From Cycas panzhihuaensis (Eukaryota > Cycadophyta): DNA of 64,000 bases. Shown one piece after another: positions 36,201-47,846 of this stretch. Under the pieces are notes generated by a model. The model did not search any database, was not told where the DNA came from, and was given only the letters and a program-made list of their open reading frames with translations. The position numbers and the translations under genes are program-made. The DNA is taken from positions 67,649,741 through 67,713,740 of the forward strand of contig CM041465.1 of the NCBI GenBank assembly GCA_023213395.1, in the 5' to 3' direction. How positions within the stretch are numbered: the first letter of the stretch is position 1; each line of letters begins with the position of its first letter.

Positions 36201-37069
36201 CTCCATAATCTTCTCAAGTGATAATAAATGTTATTAATTTAAAGGTCTAGAATTCTTAATAAGTAATAATGCTAGCTAAAAATTAAATAGTATTATTCTT
36301 CTTTCACAATTTTGTCTTTTCAATGTCTATACAAAATTACATAAATTTATGTAATAAAGAATATATATATTTACTCGACTTATATAATTTATAAGTTTTT
36401 GTAAAGAAAAAATTATAGAATCATAAATGTATGAATGTTACATACCAACTAGACTCAAAATCTTTGAGTTTTAGGCCTTTGATCATATCAAAGTTTAGTT
36501 TTTATTATTTGTTCCCAATAGGAAAGCAATGAATCCCATTACTTCTTTATACATCTTGGGATATTTTTGTTGTAATGAACCAATTATCCATTTAACTTGG
36601 TGTGATTATTATCTTACTCTAGTACATTTCAACATCCCAATGGTGGATATCTCAGTTCTCCTAGGAGTTCTTCTAAGAATGATGACTTGTATAAATTAGT
36701 TATTAGCATGAGGGATTAAAACTTTTGGCTCCAAAGGTCCTATATCATCATCATCATCTAATATAGAAGGAACATATAACTGTAATCAATGCATATCTAA
36801 ATGTAAAGGAAGGTATAATCATAATGACTTTAGACAAATCATCTTTGCTATGAATATTACTCACAAAGTTTTCCATACTAAGAGTAGTAAAAGTCAGTCA
36901 ACTATGTGTAAATCTAAACTTATCCATGAAACATTAAATAAAAAGTGAATTATATTTAAGTTTTCCATTAAAAAACCATTCTATAACATATGCTCTTAAA
37001 CATAGGGTCTTTAGTCCTTAAGAAAATTTATAACATCTGATTAGGATATTATAGATGGTATTAGAGTTA
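36201..37069. other. Unassigned flank of Chr1
   Basis: AT-rich, no named domain. A plus-strand Cys-rich phrase (NCNQCISKCKGRYNHNDFRQ, near 36780-36840) vaguely recalls a zinc knuckle. TGGTATTAGAGTTAT at 37056-37070 equals the C-type primer-binding site and abuts the Chr1 LTR, hinting that Chr1 landed in a copia remnant. Confidence 0.35.
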
Positions 37070-37462
37070 TGTTAACTAGGACAATTCTTCTCGTAGGTTA
37101 TCCTTGGTATAATAAAAGAATAATGATTCATAACTACTTTATTCAAATCAATAAAGATAAATAGATTATCAAAAGAGTCTCACAAAGCACAAGAGTACTG
37201 ATTGATCACTAAATGAAAGTACCCAAGTACAATCTCTTTCAGAAGTAATATCGAGCTAACTATCTTTTAAAATACATGATCCTTATATATATAAAAGATG
37301 GTCTTACCTATAAAATCCTATTGGTGGCCTAGACAACCTTACATTCTATTAGACAATATAGTGGCCTTACATACCATTGGCCAACTCATCGACCCGTGCA
37401 CTAAGTTCCATAACTAACCTTATCACTTAACCTTATGGTAGCTCTCTATATATTAGTGTACA
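37070..37462 (-). repeat. Chr1 3' LTR
   Basis: 393 bp, minus strand TGTACACTAATATATAGAGA to CCTAGTTAACA. It contains a TATA box (TTATATATATAAGG, 37281-37294) and downstream AATAAAG, in the right order for promoter and polyadenylation signal. The polypurine tract adjoins its start. Confidence 0.82.
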
Positions 37463-37476
37463 GGTCCCCTCCCCTA
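37463..37476 (-). other. Chr1 polypurine tract
   Basis: TAGGGGAGGGGACC on the minus strand, directly before the LTR. Confidence 0.85.
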
Positions 37477-38685
37477 AGATGTTGAGTCCTCAAGGCATTT
37501 GAGGTGAGGGTGCTTGACTAATTTTAGGGATAACATTGTTTATTATCCAATATATATTATGGTATGGTCAGGGATTACTCTTCATCCAAAATTGGTAAGA
37601 TTATTTGGGAAACATGGGTTTTGCTTAGACACTTTCAGAGACAAGAAATATAAAAAATATTATAGATGTTGGTGGTGGGGGGAAGGTCAAGGGCATATAC
37701 AACTTCACCAATACAATTGACGACTTTGTAGCAGCCATAATATCGAGGGCCAAGTTTATGGTTCTTATGGTGGTAGAAAGATTGTTACTTATAAGTTTAT
37801 AGATGAAGGAATACAAGATCACTAATGTTGAAAGAGCGATTAGAATAGTGGCAGTCTATTAATTATTTTATTTGATTCTAGGCTATAGATAGGTTTTGTT
37901 TGAGGGCATGGAGAATTTGAACTATATACTATAATTTATGTTGTACTACTACCATGCAAAGGTTGGTGGCTAAGGTATGATGGGAAGGTGGGGGATATCC
38001 ATAGAGAGCCAAAAATGGGAACATTCCAATGGCTAAATGATGTAAGGAGTTGCATTAATACTCGACCAGGGCTAGCCATGTTATCCATTTAAACTAGTGG
38101 TTAAATGTAAAGCAATATAAGAAAGTCTCTAGAGTTTTATTAAGGACCTCTAATTAGTCATCATTCTATGGATGGTATATTGATCTCATATTAAACAATG
38201 TTCCTGAGGTATGAAATAGCTTCTGCTAGAAGGAGCTAGTTAATTTAGGATCTCGGTCACATGCAATAGTAGATGGGAAACCATATAAGCATAATATTAT
38301 TTGGAGGTAAATATTAGCAATTTGCAGTGCCTTATATATTGTGTATATAGGAAGGAAGTAGGTGTATTTTATCAACCTATCTATGACTACTAAAATAAAG
38401 TCATACCTAGCAGATAATAGTAGGCCCATTATAAAATCCATTGTAATATCTTACCATTTACCTTGGAGGATATATAAAGATTAAAGGAGATCCTATTGGG
38501 GTTTTGTGTCATCTTTGTTACATTAGCATGTGTGACATTTAGAGACAAAGGTAAGGATGGTGGATTTCATTTATGGCCAAAAGCATTCAAATCATATCCC
38601 ACAATAAATTTTATTGAAACTGGAATAACCACCAAGAGGGGAAGAATGATATTCTAATAAAATTCGAGGAATGAAAGATAAATGA
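37477..38685 (-). pseudogene. Chr1 integrase, core and C-terminal part
   Basis: From right to left: LLEYHSSPLGGYSS (HHCC His region), FVSKCHTC (Cys pair), MDFIMGLLLSARYDFILVVI (core, first Asp), DRLIKYTYFLPIYT, LYGFPSTIACDRDPKLTSSF (second Asp), then the tail YGCYKVVNCIGEVVYALDLP and PILDEEQSLTIP. The open frame 38441-38226 holds the core intact for 71 residues. The region with the catalytic Glu (38225-37850) is broken. It would insert cDNA into chromatin; the usual chromodomain after the tail is missing. Confidence 0.85.
38681..38685. repeat. Probable target duplication of D, left copy
   Basis: AATGA. The right copy is AGTGG at 47847-47851; the two differences are both G-to-A transitions. 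Splicing out D restores a readable Chr1 frame across the site. Confidence 0.6.
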
Positions 38686-38999
38686 TGTTAGGTATAATAC
38701 CCAATTATATAATTACCCTCTTGTACGCTCTCTCTACATTATATGTATTTTATATTTGAGGTTGTAAGCCACATGGAGAAATGTGTTATCTCTAAGATTG
38801 ACCAATAAGGTTCTCTCATTGATGGTGAGATTGTACTATAAGAATGTACATTATCATTCATACTAATTTGAGTTTTAGTCATTTTTCCATATCTTGTGTT
38901 CATTTATACATACCTCATCTTATTTTTACTTCATTGTTATATTTTTAACTCACAATCACATCTCATTCTTTGTATGTATTGTATATTCAAATACTAACA
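38686..38999 (+). repeat. Element D 5' LTR
   Basis: TGTTAGGTATAATACCCAAT to CAAATACTAACA. Direct repeat of 47539-47846. Confidence 0.9.
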
Positions 39000-39014
39000 T
39001 GATATTAAAACTTT
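39000..39014 (+). other. Element D primer-binding site
   Basis: TGATATTAAAACTTT, a decayed form of the site complementary to initiator methionine tRNA. Confidence 0.65.
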
Positions 39015-39490
39015 GCATGCTTAAATTTTAACATAGTAACTGAGCCTAAGGTTTGAATCCTTAAGGACAATATTGTAGAGCCTTGTACATGTTATCCTTT
39101 TTTATCCTTTAGAAGCCTTGTCAATTTTTTATTGTGTCTACTTAGTAACCTTTTCATTATTCATTTTAGGGATTATTTCAAGTTATTTGAAGCCAACTTA
39201 TGTTCCACTTTATGTATATTTTTAAGGGACTATTTTCTAAAATATTTGAGGCTATTTCAAATTTAAAATGGGTTGTTTTGATATTATTTAATGGTTATTT
39301 AGAGATAGTATTGAAAGCTACTTTGAAGCCTATTTTGAAGTTGTTTTAAGACTATTTTTAAAGATTTTAAAGCTACAAATTTATATGCCTTTATGAACAA
39401 ATTACATGATGCATATGTGCCCATTTTCTGAGCATGCAAATGTGATATTTATAGTCATAAAAAGTATAGGTTTATAGTTATTTTTTGAAG
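39015..39490 (+). other. Element D leader
   Basis: T-rich untranslated leader with repeated GACTATTTT and GAAGCCTATTTT phrases, homologous to the leader of unit B. Confidence 0.65.
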
Positions 39491-39800
39491 GAAAAATGAG
39501 TAGATTTTGCACCTATTATAAACCTGATCACCCTGCAAAAGATGTTTATCTGCTATCAAAAGAAATATGTCTTGTGATAACTATTTATAGCATCATTTGT
39601 GGATGCTTCCACTACAACTACTAATTATTATGCAAGCTCTAAGAGTGTGAAAAATGAGACCATGGCATAGAATTGGCAAGTTTACATGCTATTGTCTATT
39701 CTAAAAAATTTAACACCCTAGTTGGTCTTGAGTTCTACTAGTTGTATATTTAGTGGTGCTTATGGTCCTCTTTCCAGAAGTATTATTAACTTAAAAGATT
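39491..39800 (+). pseudogene. Element D gag zinc-knuckle remnant
   Basis: MSRFCTYYKPDHPAKDVYLL near 39497-39555 resembles the CX2CX4HX4C knuckle and following segment of copia Gag-Pol, with Cys positions changed to Tyr. SLHAIVYSKKFNTL near 39680-39725 recalls the spacer just before the copia protease. No protease active site remains. Confidence 0.5.
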
Positions 39801-40874
39801 TTTTTTTTCTATTTTTCAATTGGAGAAAGTAATTGTTTTGTTATATTTTTACAGAAATTATATATCTACAAAAAAAAATGAGGCATGTATGAAAAAAGAG
39901 AATTCCATGTAATAGGATTGTTGCAATCCATGATTTTTTTGGCCTCTTGAAAGCTGTTAATTTTGGTATGTACTAAGAGGATTAGAATGAGATAGAGCAA
40001 ACATAAGGCCATTTTCCATTGGTGGTGATGTTGATGTAGGTGTTGTTGGCCTTAATCCTATGGTAGCTAGACTAGTCAGGGTAAATGACCTTAGTAAGCC
40101 ACTTGGATATGCTATCCCTAAAGGCAATGTAAATGGCACACCAAGAGATCTAAGTTCTAGAGCCAAGCTCAAAGTTGTTACACCAAAGGTTTCTCAATGA
40201 TAGACATTTTTAATCATGCGACCAGCTTGGACTATTGGCAGAACTTCTACTCCATAACTTCAACATCAATATTATATATCATTCCTCTAGCCATAATGCT
40301 TAAGAGATCTTTCTCAACCCTCTGGATCTAGGTCTAGCTCTCTACGAAAGCACTGCCTATGATCATCCTATATTGGAGGTGTAAGGCCATGTCTATGCTC
40401 AGGGCCTTCTAGTATAAGCTCTACCTCCTCTCTCACCATCATAACATGACCTATACTATAGTTATATTCATATCTTATAGTCATAGTTTTAAAGCCCCTA
40501 GGCCTCAACATCTAAAGATAGATAATTCCCATACGATGGGTGTGCCATAACACATACTTCTACAGTTCTACATGAATCAAATCGATGATTAACCTGGGTA
40601 GACACCAAGTAGAAAGACCCCCTCGACTAGAAAGGAGTAGGGTTTACAGATAGAATTGACAAAGGAGCATGCGAAGAAGAAGCGCAAGAGGGCCAAGCAA
40701 AATCTAATCCAATCAATAGTGCCACCAACCAGACCTACAAAAATAATGGAAATTACTTATAGTGTAGAGAAAAATAGTTGATGAAAAACATTTAGAACCC
40801 TAAATTTTTAAGGTTAATCTAATTTTTTATTAAAATATTTTTTTTGATGTATGTTTTTTAAATTATGGAAAACG
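39801..40874. other. Element D internal sequence, unassigned
   Basis: T-rich then mixed sequence without a recognised domain. Minus-strand open frame 40172-39957 (71 residues) has no family resemblance. Confidence 0.35.
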
Positions 40875-40994
40875 TCAAAGTTTATTAAAATGAGTCAATA
40901 CTTTTTTACATTTGCAAAAATGAATTTAACTATATTGGATAATATTTTTGGGTCTGCGTAGCCCCTTTACCGCTTAGTCCTCAGTTATGTTAAA
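40875..40994 (+). repeat. 120-bp flanking repeat of F, left copy
   Basis: Ends TTATGTTAAA directly at the LTR of F. Near-identical to 46330-46449, sharing TCAAAGTTTATTAAAATG, CTATATTGGATAATATTTTT and CTTAGTCCTCAGT. Confidence 0.92.
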
Positions 40995-41638
40995 TGTTGA
41001 GAATACAATGTCCCAAACCTTTTAATCACCACCAAGATCTATTGAATTCTTACAACTAGTTATAGAAATTGAAACTTAAAATTACATGCAAGTTCTAAAA
41101 TCAGAGATTATACAATAACATGAAAATGAAAGCTAAGCATCATATATGCACCCGATATAACGTGGTAAAACCATAGCAATGTGCTAGGGAAATATCCACA
41201 CGGGAAAGGTATCGATCTTTATTACTGTAGAATTGAGAAACAGTACATCTCAGTTACAGAGTGCTCTCAGGAAAAACAACCAGCTGATGCCCTTTTCACA
41301 GTACATTACATTACATACAACATAATAAGAAAAGCCCTAAAACGGGCTACATGAGAGGGACATCTAGGGCATAAATCTCAACCATAGAATCTAGGGTATT
41401 TGTATCGAATGACCATGATTCTCTTTACATTTTACTATGCTTTACATGGCTAATTTTTTGGGTCGGGGGCTATCGCCCTTGAACCCCCACCTAGTGAGGG
41501 GTGTTCCACCCCCTTGTACCCCTCGGCCAAGGGGGATTCTTGCCACCCTTGGAACCCCCAGAGAAAGATTATGGGTGGAAACTGCACCAAAAACATGCCA
41601 AAATTTTAGCCCCATAATTGTTGTCATAATATCCAATA
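40995..41638 (-). repeat. Element F 3' LTR
   Basis: 644 bp, ending GTATTCTCAACA on the minus strand and starting TATTGGATATTATGAC (TG to TA). Partner of 45681-46324. By eye about one base in ten differs over the first 120 bases. Confidence 0.93.
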
Positions 41639-41653
41639 ATCTCCACCTTGACA
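41639..41653 (-). other. Element F polypurine tract
   Basis: TGTCAAGGTGGAGAT on the minus strand abuts the 3' LTR; this wording is standard for plant copia elements. Confidence 0.88.
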
Positions 41654-41689
41654 ACAATTACCCAGTACCTTTCCTAGACCCTTCATCCT

Positions 41690-44600
41690 CTTTTCTGCAA
41701 GCCAAGAGAAGCCAAACATCATTTGAACTTCTCTAATGGTACTAGTTTTGTGAATATATTAGCATAATTCTGATTGGTATAAATCTTCTCAAGTGCCACT
41801 CCACCTGCTTCTATAACTTGTCTAATAAAATGGTACTTAAGAGCAATATGCTTTGTTCTACTGTGATAAGCTAGATTCTTGGCTAAGTAAATGGTACTTT
41901 AACTGTCATAAAATACCTTTACATTTTCTTGTCTCCTTCCAAGCTCAACCAATAGACCCTGTAACCATATTGCTTCTTTACAAGCATGTGTTGCAGCAAC
42001 ATATTCAGCTTCCTTGGTTGACAGTGTAATTGTGCTCTGTAATTTGGACATCCAACTAACTGGACCATTTGTAAGAGTAAAAACATAACTTGAAATAGAC
42101 CTTCTTTTGTCTAAATCTCCTGCAAAGTCTAAATCGACATATCCATAAACCTTATTACTTGTACCTCTAAAGGTGATGCAATAGTCACTCATGCCTCTCA
42201 AATACTGAAGCACCCATTTCACTGCATCCCAATGTTCCTTTCCTGGATTTGCCATAAATCTGCTAACTACACCAATTGCATGTGAAATATTAGGTCTTGT
42301 ACATACCATGGCATATATCAAACTTCCTACTGCACTGGCATAAGGCACACGAGACATATAAGCCTTTTCTTCTTCACTACTAGGACTCATATTCGAAGAA
42401 AGCTTAAAGTGGGAAGCCAATAGGATACTCATTGGTTTCACATTTTCCATCCCAAACTTAGTTAGCACCTTCTCCACATATTTCTACTGTGATAACCATA
42501 GCTTACCATTTTTCCTATCTCTGTGTATCTCCATGTCTAAGATTTATTTTGAAGCTCCTAGATCCTTCATATCAAAAGTCCTAGCCAATTGAGCCTTTAG
42601 CTTATTGATTTCTTCCATGCTCTTACTTGTAACTAGCATGTTATCAACATATAATACCAAGATAATGAATAAGCCATTATCCAGAAATTTAAAGTAAACA
42701 CAATGATCATACTCACTTCTTTTAAAATTTTGGCTCTCCATGAAGGCATCAAACTTCTTGTACCACTTCCTGGGTGATTACTTGTGGCATACAATGATTT
42801 CTGAGCACCGCAAACAAGTCTTTACTACCATCTTGTACAAACCCTTCTGGTTGATCCATATAGATCTCCCCATCTAAATATCCATGTAGAAAAGTTATTT
42901 TATCATCTACTGCTCCAACTCCAAACTGAGAGAAGCTACCAATGCTAATAGCACTCAAATTGAAACAAGTTTAACAACTGGTGAAAAGATCTCATGGAAG
43001 TCAATACATGCTTTCTATGTAAGACCTTTAGCCACCGGTCTTGCCCTGTATTTATCAATATTTCCATCAACATCTGTTTTCCTTTTGAAAACCCACCTGC
43101 AACCAACAGTCTTCCTACCATGTGGAATTTCTACCAAATCCCATGAATTATTTTTCTTCAAAGCATATATCTCTTCTTGCATAGCCCTTATCCACTTCTC
43201 ACCATGGATATCATCTACTACTTCCTAATAACATGCAGGCTCACCATCATTAGAAACTAAAGTAATAGAAATATAAGGGTTATACCTGTCAGGTGGATTA
43301 CTAACTCATGTAGATCTTCTAACTATTGGTAGAGGAGTGTCCACATATTCCTATGAATCTGTTATTGATTTATCTTTAGAAAGATCTTCATGCTCTTCTG
43401 ATTCCACAGATGGTTGCATTTCAAACTTGACTTATTGATGTTCGGATTGCTACTCTTATTTCATTTCAACTTCTCCATTGTCTAATTTTACAAGGGGAGA
43501 TTCATTGAATATGACATCTCTGTTAATGGTGATTTTGTAGACAGTAAGATCCAACAACCTATATCCCTTCACACCATCCTTATCACCATAACCAACAAAG
43601 ATATATCTCTTGGGTTTTGGGTCTAACTTTGAACTTTTACTTTTGTTAGTCCAGGCATAAGCATCATAACCAAAAACTTTTAAATTTAAATAATCACATG
43701 GATGTCTAGTCCATACCTCTTCAGGAATCTTGCAATCTATTACAAGTGATGGTGACCTGTTTACTAGATAACAAGTTGTTTGAATAACTTCTGCCTACAA
43801 GCCCTGCTCCACTCTTGCATTACTTAGCATGCTTCTTGGTCTTTCCAAGAGTGTCCTATTCATGCACTTAGTAATGCCATTTTGCTACAGAGTATAGCTA
43901 GTGGTCTTGCGTCTTTTGATCCCAACTTCTCTGTAATAATTCTCAAATTCCAAAGAGTTAAACTCACCTCCATTGTCAGTTCTTAAACATTTGATTATCT
44001 TACTAGTGTTGTTCTCAACTAGAGCCTTGAACTGCTCAAACATACTAAACACTTTAGATTTCCTTTTCAAAAAATAGACCCATACCTTCCTGGAGTAATC
44101 ATCTATAAATGTGACAAAATACAATGATCCTCTACAAGATATTTTAGGCGCTGGTCCCCATACATCTGAATCTATGTAATCCAGAATGCCTTTACTAGTG
44201 TGACTGCCTGCTTTAATCCTAAGTCTATATTGTTTTCTAATAACACAATGTTTACAAAAAGCCAAGTCTAAAAGCTGCAAGTTAGGAAGCAACTTATAGT
44301 TTATTAGTACCTTAAGTCCTCTCTCACTCATGTGCCCATGTCTCTGATGCCATATCTGAGCTAGATCTTCTATAGTCTTTAACACTATGGCTGCTTGGCT
44401 GACATCTGTACTTTCCACTAAAATGTAAAGATTTCCTTTCTTTAAGGCTTTCATAACAACCAAGGCGCCCTTTGACACCTTTAGGACTCCTTCATGACTT
44501 GTACGCTTAAAACCACCCAAATCTAATTCACCCAAGGAAATCGGATTCCTTTTCAAATCAAGTACATATCTAACCTTAGTTAATGTTCTCAGTACCCCAT

Positions 44601-45609
44601 CGAACATCTTAATTTTGATGCTACTAATGCCCACTATCTTATAAGAAACTTCGTTTCCCATAAGCACATCACCACCATCAAGAGGTTGGTATAATGAGAA
44701 CCAACTCTTATGTGGACACATATGGTGCGAAGCACCTGAATCTAATAACCAGTCATGGTGATAATGAGAAACATTACAAGCGACTAAGACATCATCATCC
44801 ATACCTTGATTTGACTCCACCTGATTCACCTCCTTGGCAGGATCTTCCTTTTTCTGGAACTCTTTCCTTTTGTAACAATCCTTCTTGAGGTGACCGATCT
44901 TATTAGAATGCCAACACATGTGCTTACTCTTTTTGCTCTTTGACTTGGACTTCGATGTATCCCTAGAGTTTTGTCCTCTCTCAAACGTTCTACCCCTGAC
45001 TGTCATGGCTTCTGGTGTGGAGGTTTCAAGACTAAACTTCCTCCGTACTTCTTCCATTAGCAAAGTGCTCACAACATAATCATATTCCAATTCATATGTA
45101 GTGGTAAACCTAATTTAGGTGACAATATTACCCCAGGATTCAGGTAATGAGCATAACAGGGTAACAGCCTTATCTTCATCCTCAATTTTAACATCAATAC
45201 TAGTCAATTGATAAATAAGAGTATTGAAAATATTTAAATAGTCAGCAATTTTTATATCTTCCTTCATCTGTAATGAGTATAGTTTCCTCTTCAGGTACAT
45301 TTGATTTGTTACTAATTTAGTCATATACAGGCCTTCCAACTAGGTCCATAATCCTACTATTGTCTGCTCCCCTATGATGTTAAACAAAACTTCATCTGCC
45401 AAGCACAATTGTATTATGCTAAGTGCCTTCTTATCTAAATCATCCCATTCATCGTCGTCCATCCCTGCGGGTTTCTTCGATTTGCTTGCAATGGCTTTGT
45501 ACAAATCCTATTGTACAAGAATATCATATGCTTTTAGCTTCCACAACTTGAAGTTATTCTTGCCATTAAATTTCTCCACCTTAAACTTTACACCTACTAG
45601 TTTCACCAT
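41690..45609 (-). pseudogene. Element F Gag-Pol polyprotein
   Basis: Likely start MVKLVGVKFKVEKFNG at 45609. Gag: WKLKAYDILVQ, KKALSIIQLCLADEVLFNII; zinc knuckle CWHSNKIGHLKKDC near 44905. Protease: WLLDSGASHHMC near 44740, DSG intact. Integrase: WHQRHGHMSERGL and CKHCVIRKQ (HHCC), DSDVWGPAP and LRTDNGGEF (two Asp), then QNGITKCMNRTL, where the catalytic Glu of the DDE triad is Lys (43867-43869). RT: GCRWVFKRKTDVDGNIDKYR; the YVDD box reads YVDN (near 42645). RNase H: GYVDLDFAGDLDKRRSISSY and STKEAEYVAATHACKEAIWL. Around 42780-42960 the coding sequence shifts to another frame and back. Roughly ten stops. Closest in style to the Tork/TAR/Tnt1 group. Confidence 0.92.
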
Positions 45610-45665
45610 TTGGTATAGAAAAGCTGACACCAAAACCTTCATAAACTCGCTGCAAGAAAAGGAGT

Positions 45666-45678
45666 GGCTCTGATAACA
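45666..45678 (-). other. Element F primer-binding site
   Basis: TGTTATCAGAGCC on the minus strand, two bases from the 5' LTR: the initiator-methionine tRNA site with one change. Confidence 0.88.
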
Positions 45679-45680
45679 CT

Positions 45681-46324
45681 TATTGAAAATACAAGGTCCT
45701 AAACCTTTTAACACCACCAAGATCTATTGCATCCTTACAACTAGTTACAAAAATTGAAACTTAAACTTACATGCAAATTCTAAAATCAGAGATTATATAA
45801 TAACATGAAAATGAAAGCCAAACATCACATATGCACCCAATATAATATGGTAAAACCCTAGCAGTGTGCTAGGGAAACATCCATATGGGAAAGGTATCGA
45901 TCTTTATTATTGTAGAATGGAGAAATAGTACATCTTAGTTACAGAGTACTCTCAGGAACAATAACCAGCCACTACCCTTTTCACAGTACATTACATTACA
46001 TACAACATAATAAGAAAAGCCCTAAAACAGGCTATATGAGAGGGACATCTAGGGCATAAATCCCAACTATATAATCTAGGGTATTTGTATCGAACGACCC
46101 TGATTCTCTTTACATTTTAATATGCTTTACATGGTTAATTTTTCGGGTCAGGGGCTACTGCCCCCAAACCCCCACCTAGTGGGGGGTGTTCCATGCCCCC
46201 CACACTCCTCGACCAAGGGAAGCTCCTGCCACCCTTAGAACCCCCCGAGAAAGATTAGGGGGGGAAACCACACCAAAAACATACCAAAATTTTAGCCCCA
46301 TAATTGTTGTCACAATATCCAATA
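45681..46324 (-). repeat. Element F 5' LTR
   Basis: 644 bp, minus strand TATTGGATATTGTGACAACA to GTATTTTCAATA. Direct-repeat partner of 40995-41638. Confidence 0.93.
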
Positions 46325-46329
46325 ATGAA

Positions 46330-46449
46330 TCAAAGTTTATTAAAATGGGTCAATATTTTTTTGCATTTGCAAAAATGAATTTAACTATATTGGATAATAT
46401 TTTTGGGTCTGCCTAGCCCCTTTACTGCTTAGTCCTCAGTCACGTTAAA
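46330..46449 (+). repeat. 120-bp flanking repeat of F, right copy
   Basis: Second copy of 40875-40994. Five bases (ATGAA) separate it from the 5' LTR of F. Confidence 0.92.
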
Positions 46450-47038
46450 CACTCATATGATCTTTAGCCACTAGCTAGCAAAAAGAGCTAAGCCCCTAAG
46501 TTTTAGCCTGTATGGAGTCTTTATCACTATTTTAGAAATAACTTGAGCTAGGAGGCTTTATTTTCAGTCTTACCAGTTGCATTGGATTTGTAACTAAGAG
46601 ATCTTTCATTTGGTAGGTCATTTGATATTAGTTCAAGCTATTTTGATGTAAAAAGTTTATCTCAAACTCAAAAGTTTTCTTTAAAACTTTATTTTTCCTC
46701 ATCTTTTTAGTTTTTTTAGGTACATATATATATTTTTAAAGTCTCCCTAATATTTATTGATATGATGTACCCTAAATGGGGGGAATAACATGTACTAAGG
46801 TCTTATTTTTGGCTCGAGAGAACCTATTTTACATTAAGCTTCATGATATAAGAGAGAGTCATTCATGTTATACTTAAGTCACATCTATCTTTCAAGTCAT
46901 GTATTAATATTATTACTAGTTTTTTAGCTCATAGAGGCATGATGTAAGTCTATGATGGTATGATGTAAGCCTAAAGAGGTATGCTTTTAGCCCATGGAAG
47001 TAATTTAAGGCCGTAGAACCATTAAGACTACTTTCATT
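46450..47038. other. Element D internal sequence after F
   Basis: No domain recognised. Short imperfect repeats of GCATGATGTAAGTCTATG / GTATGATGTAAGCCTAAAG occur near 46930-46985. Confidence 0.35.
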
Positions 47039-47511
47039 TCCTATATAAGTAAGAGGTGTGACCCATTTTATAGTTATTCTTGTTGGCATTGATTAAACTA
47101 TATATGAAAAGAAACATCTTAGTTAATTGGTAGTCATAACAGTTGATTATCCATGTGGTCTGGCGGATGGTATTTTCTTCATATGGATATCAGTAACTAA
47201 TTATATTATTATAGCAAATTATAATCCAACTTATTTGAAGACTCCACACTTTCCATTTAAAGATTACCTAAATTTCTCATATAAGTAAGAGGTGGCACCT
47301 CTTTATAGATACTCTTAATAGTATTGATTGAACCATGTATATAAAGGAAGTTCCTACTCAATTAGTGATTGCAGTAGCTAATTACCCATGCATTCTAGTA
47401 GATGGACTTCACTTTGTATGGATATTAGTAGCTTATTATATTGTTGCAGTAGGTTATGATCTAGCATTTATTTGAAGACTTGACACTTATCATTTGATGT
47501 GATATTTCATT
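47039..47511 (+). repeat. Tandem duplication, 236-bp unit, in element D
   Basis: Two diverged copies, 47039-47275 and 47276-47511, keyed on ATATAAGTAAGAGGTG at 47043 and 47279. Both contain TATTTGAAGACT and a GATGG-TT-CTT-ATATGGATAT block. It lies just upstream of the polypurine tract. Confidence 0.8.
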
Positions 47512-47527
47512 ATGCAATTGACTATTA

Positions 47528-47538
47528 TAGAGAGGAAA
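47528..47538 (+). other. Element D polypurine tract
   Basis: AGAGAGGAAA immediately before the 3' LTR. Confidence 0.75.
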
Positions 47539-47846
47539 TATTGGGTGAAATATCCAATTACATAATTACCCTCATGTACACTCTATTTATATTATGTATA
47601 TTTTATATTTGAGATTGTGAGTGGAAATGTGTGCTACCTTTAAGATTGACCAATGAGATTCTCTTATTAATGATAAGCTTGTACTATAAGTATGTATATT
47701 ATCATTTATTTTAATTTGAGTTTTGACTATTTTTCCACATCTTATGTTCATTGTACATACTTCATCTTATTTATGTTTCATTGTTATATCTTTAATTCAC
47801 CATCACATTTCACTCTTTATATATATTGCATATTCAAATTCTAACA
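47539..47846 (+). repeat. Element D 3' LTR
   Basis: 308 bp, TATTGGGTGAAATATCCAAT (TG to TA) to CAAATTCTAACA. Confidence 0.9.

Larger units (their letters stand above)
40995..46324 (-). mobile_element. F: Tork/Tnt1-like Ty1/copia, structurally complete
   Basis: 5.33-kb minus-strand element with two 644-bp LTRs, primer-binding site, polypurine tract and a single Gag-Pol frame in copia order (gag, protease, integrase, RT, RNase H). It is the best preserved autonomous-type element in the window but has stops, two compensating frameshifts and two lost catalytic residues. It is inserted into D, itself in Chr1. Instead of a 5-bp duplication it is flanked by 120-bp direct repeats. Confidence 0.93.
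38686..47846 (+). mobile_element. D: plus-strand copia-type LTR element
   Basis: Two LTRs of 314 and 308 bp, a primer-binding site and a polypurine tract, inserted into Chr1. Its internal part is split by element F. Little coding is left: a decayed zinc knuckle near 39500 and no pol domain I can name. The LTR and leader are the same family as the 5' end of unit B. Confidence 0.85.

Noticed and set aside
36740-37060. Cys-rich phrase as part of an endogenous pararetrovirus or gag gene
   Set aside because: Only one short Cys cluster, not in a canonical CCHC spacing, and no RT or protease nearby in the same orientation.
39957-40172. 71-residue minus-strand frame as a small host gene
   Set aside because: No domain, no supporting neighbours, inside element D, and opposite-strand openness is expected by chance in this sequence.
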